A stretch of DNA of 57,643 nucleotides, taken from positions 1 to 57,643 of IMG/VR virus record IMGVR_UViG_3300037847_004747; one strand, written 5' to 3'. Origin of the DNA: a virus. Shown here one piece after another: positions 56,701-57,643 of this stretch. The position numbers were made by a program, and so were the translations under genes. Each line of letters opens with the position of its first letter. The stretch's first letter is position 1. A model generated the notes under the pieces. The model was not told the DNA's origin and searched no databases. It worked only from the letters and a program-made list of their open reading frames with translations.

Positions 56701-57643
56701 CTCTTATTGTTACTATGATGGTATCATTTGCATCATCATTTTTTGTAGATAAGACTGCAGTAGTTATTCTTACTATGACAACTTATATTGGTCTCAGATA
56801 TTTGCAGAGAGGAGCTCATCATGCTTAGTAGAAGAATTAAGGCTTTGCTTGCTTGGAAAGAAATAGCAGACGAACAAGGTAATAAATGGGCTTCTGACTT
56901 AGCTCATAAAAATATTATCTTACTACAGAAAAAACTTATTAGTGAAGAGAATAATACTAGTATACTATGAGCTACTTAGATACTATACAGATAATAAATG
57001 ATATAGCGTTAGAAGTAAGAAACTTTGAACGCAGCAAAGACAATACTAAATGGAAATGGTCTTGTCTTGTCTGTGGTGATTCGAAGAAAGATCTAAGAAA
57101 GGCTAGATTCGGTGTCGCAAGAAAGCAAAATGAGTTTGTTTGTCATTGCTTTAATTGTGGCTATAGCAGTCATTTTACTTCCTACTTACGTGAGTATCAT
57201 CCTAGTCTATGGTCTAAGCTTTCTGTGTCTCGGATAAAAACTGAGATGCCTTCTCTGTATAGTCAAGATGACATCATACAAAAGTTACCACCAGAGATAC
57301 TCAAGCATATATTTTATAACGGTGATATAGAAAAACTAAAGCAAATCAAGTTAAATATATCAAAGAGTAGTCAAGAGAAATTGAGAAAAGCGTTTGTATA
57401 GTATATCCCGCGATGAGTTATTCGAAGCTCTAGAATGCAGTCAAAATATTATTGTAAGTGAAGTTAAAGTAGATCCTATCAAGTACTATGTAGTTGATAA
57501 CGTCTTCAAAAATCCAGATAAGGCTGTAGCTGTACTAAAGAACTGGCCTGTTATTACTCCTCCTTCTTATACCTATACTCCTGGAGGCAGACAATATTTT
57601 ACTCCTATGGATCTTAAACCGTTGATGCTGTTCTATTCTGATA

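Overview
This window is most likely part of the genome of a T4-like myovirus infecting an alphaproteobacterium, possibly a marine SAR11- or Rhodobacterales-type host. It is AT-rich and tightly packed, with many 1-11 bp gene overlaps, and all but one gene is on the + strand. It carries a T4-type replisome: gp45 clamp, gp44/gp62 loader, RegA, gp43 polymerase, gp61 primase, UvsX, gp41 helicase and RNase H. It also has T4-style late promoters (TATAAATA/AATAAATA), two tRNA genes and many auxiliary metabolic genes. The host guess rests mainly on a circularly permuted, alphaproteobacterial-type tmRNA gene and on the overall gene set.

Layout. 2-9237: a surface-glycan cassette with glycosyltransferases, GDP-mannose 4,6-dehydratase, KdsA, a nucleotidyltransferase-cupin fusion, methyltransferases and an APS-kinase-like protein; its partner kdsB is far away at 36107. 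9272-12967: an early-type promoter and small genes, a DUF932 protein and two envelope-type proteins. 12945-13098: tRNA-Arg(UCU) and tRNA-Gly(UCC). 13124-17109: a Rieske-less ring-hydroxylating-dioxygenase-like protein, a candidate structured RNA, ClpP, ThyX and GMP reductase. 17862-18504: a holin-like protein overlapping a glucosaminidase. 18532-30067: replication genes and class Ia ribonucleotide reductase. 30209-32277: a minus-strand GIY-YIG protein divergent from asparagine synthetase. 32299-32803: permuted tmRNA with a 62-codon gene between its two pieces, followed by Hsp20. 33296-44242: small genes, a half-size Na/Pi transporter, UvsX, KdsB, gp41, RNase H and virion-associated proteins. 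44304-46455: a second early-type module opened by a near copy of the 9272 promoter. 46993-54882: a 7-deazaguanine pathway (QueD, QueE, FolE, YhhQ, DpdA, formyltransferase, QueF, QueC and a separate glutaminase), expected to hypermodify phage DNA. 54879-57643: MazG-like proteins, a 2OG oxygenase, small proteins and a gp61-type zinc-domain protein.

How it fits together. RNR, ThyX, GuaC and MazG-like enzymes feed dNTPs to the replisome. The deazaguanine cluster probably alters guanines in phage DNA to evade restriction. The glycan genes probably remodel the host or virion surface. The late-expressed tmRNA, Hsp20 and ClpP look like a phage-owned protein-quality module. The most unusual items are the permuted tmRNA with an embedded gene; a set of genes whose start codon lies 4-6 nt from a promoter box with no ribosome-binding site (candidate leaderless mRNAs, early and late); a pseudoknotted RNA before clpP; and the complete deazaguanine pathway with a separate glutaminase and a formyltransferase. 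All assignments come from reading motifs by eye; no database search was run.
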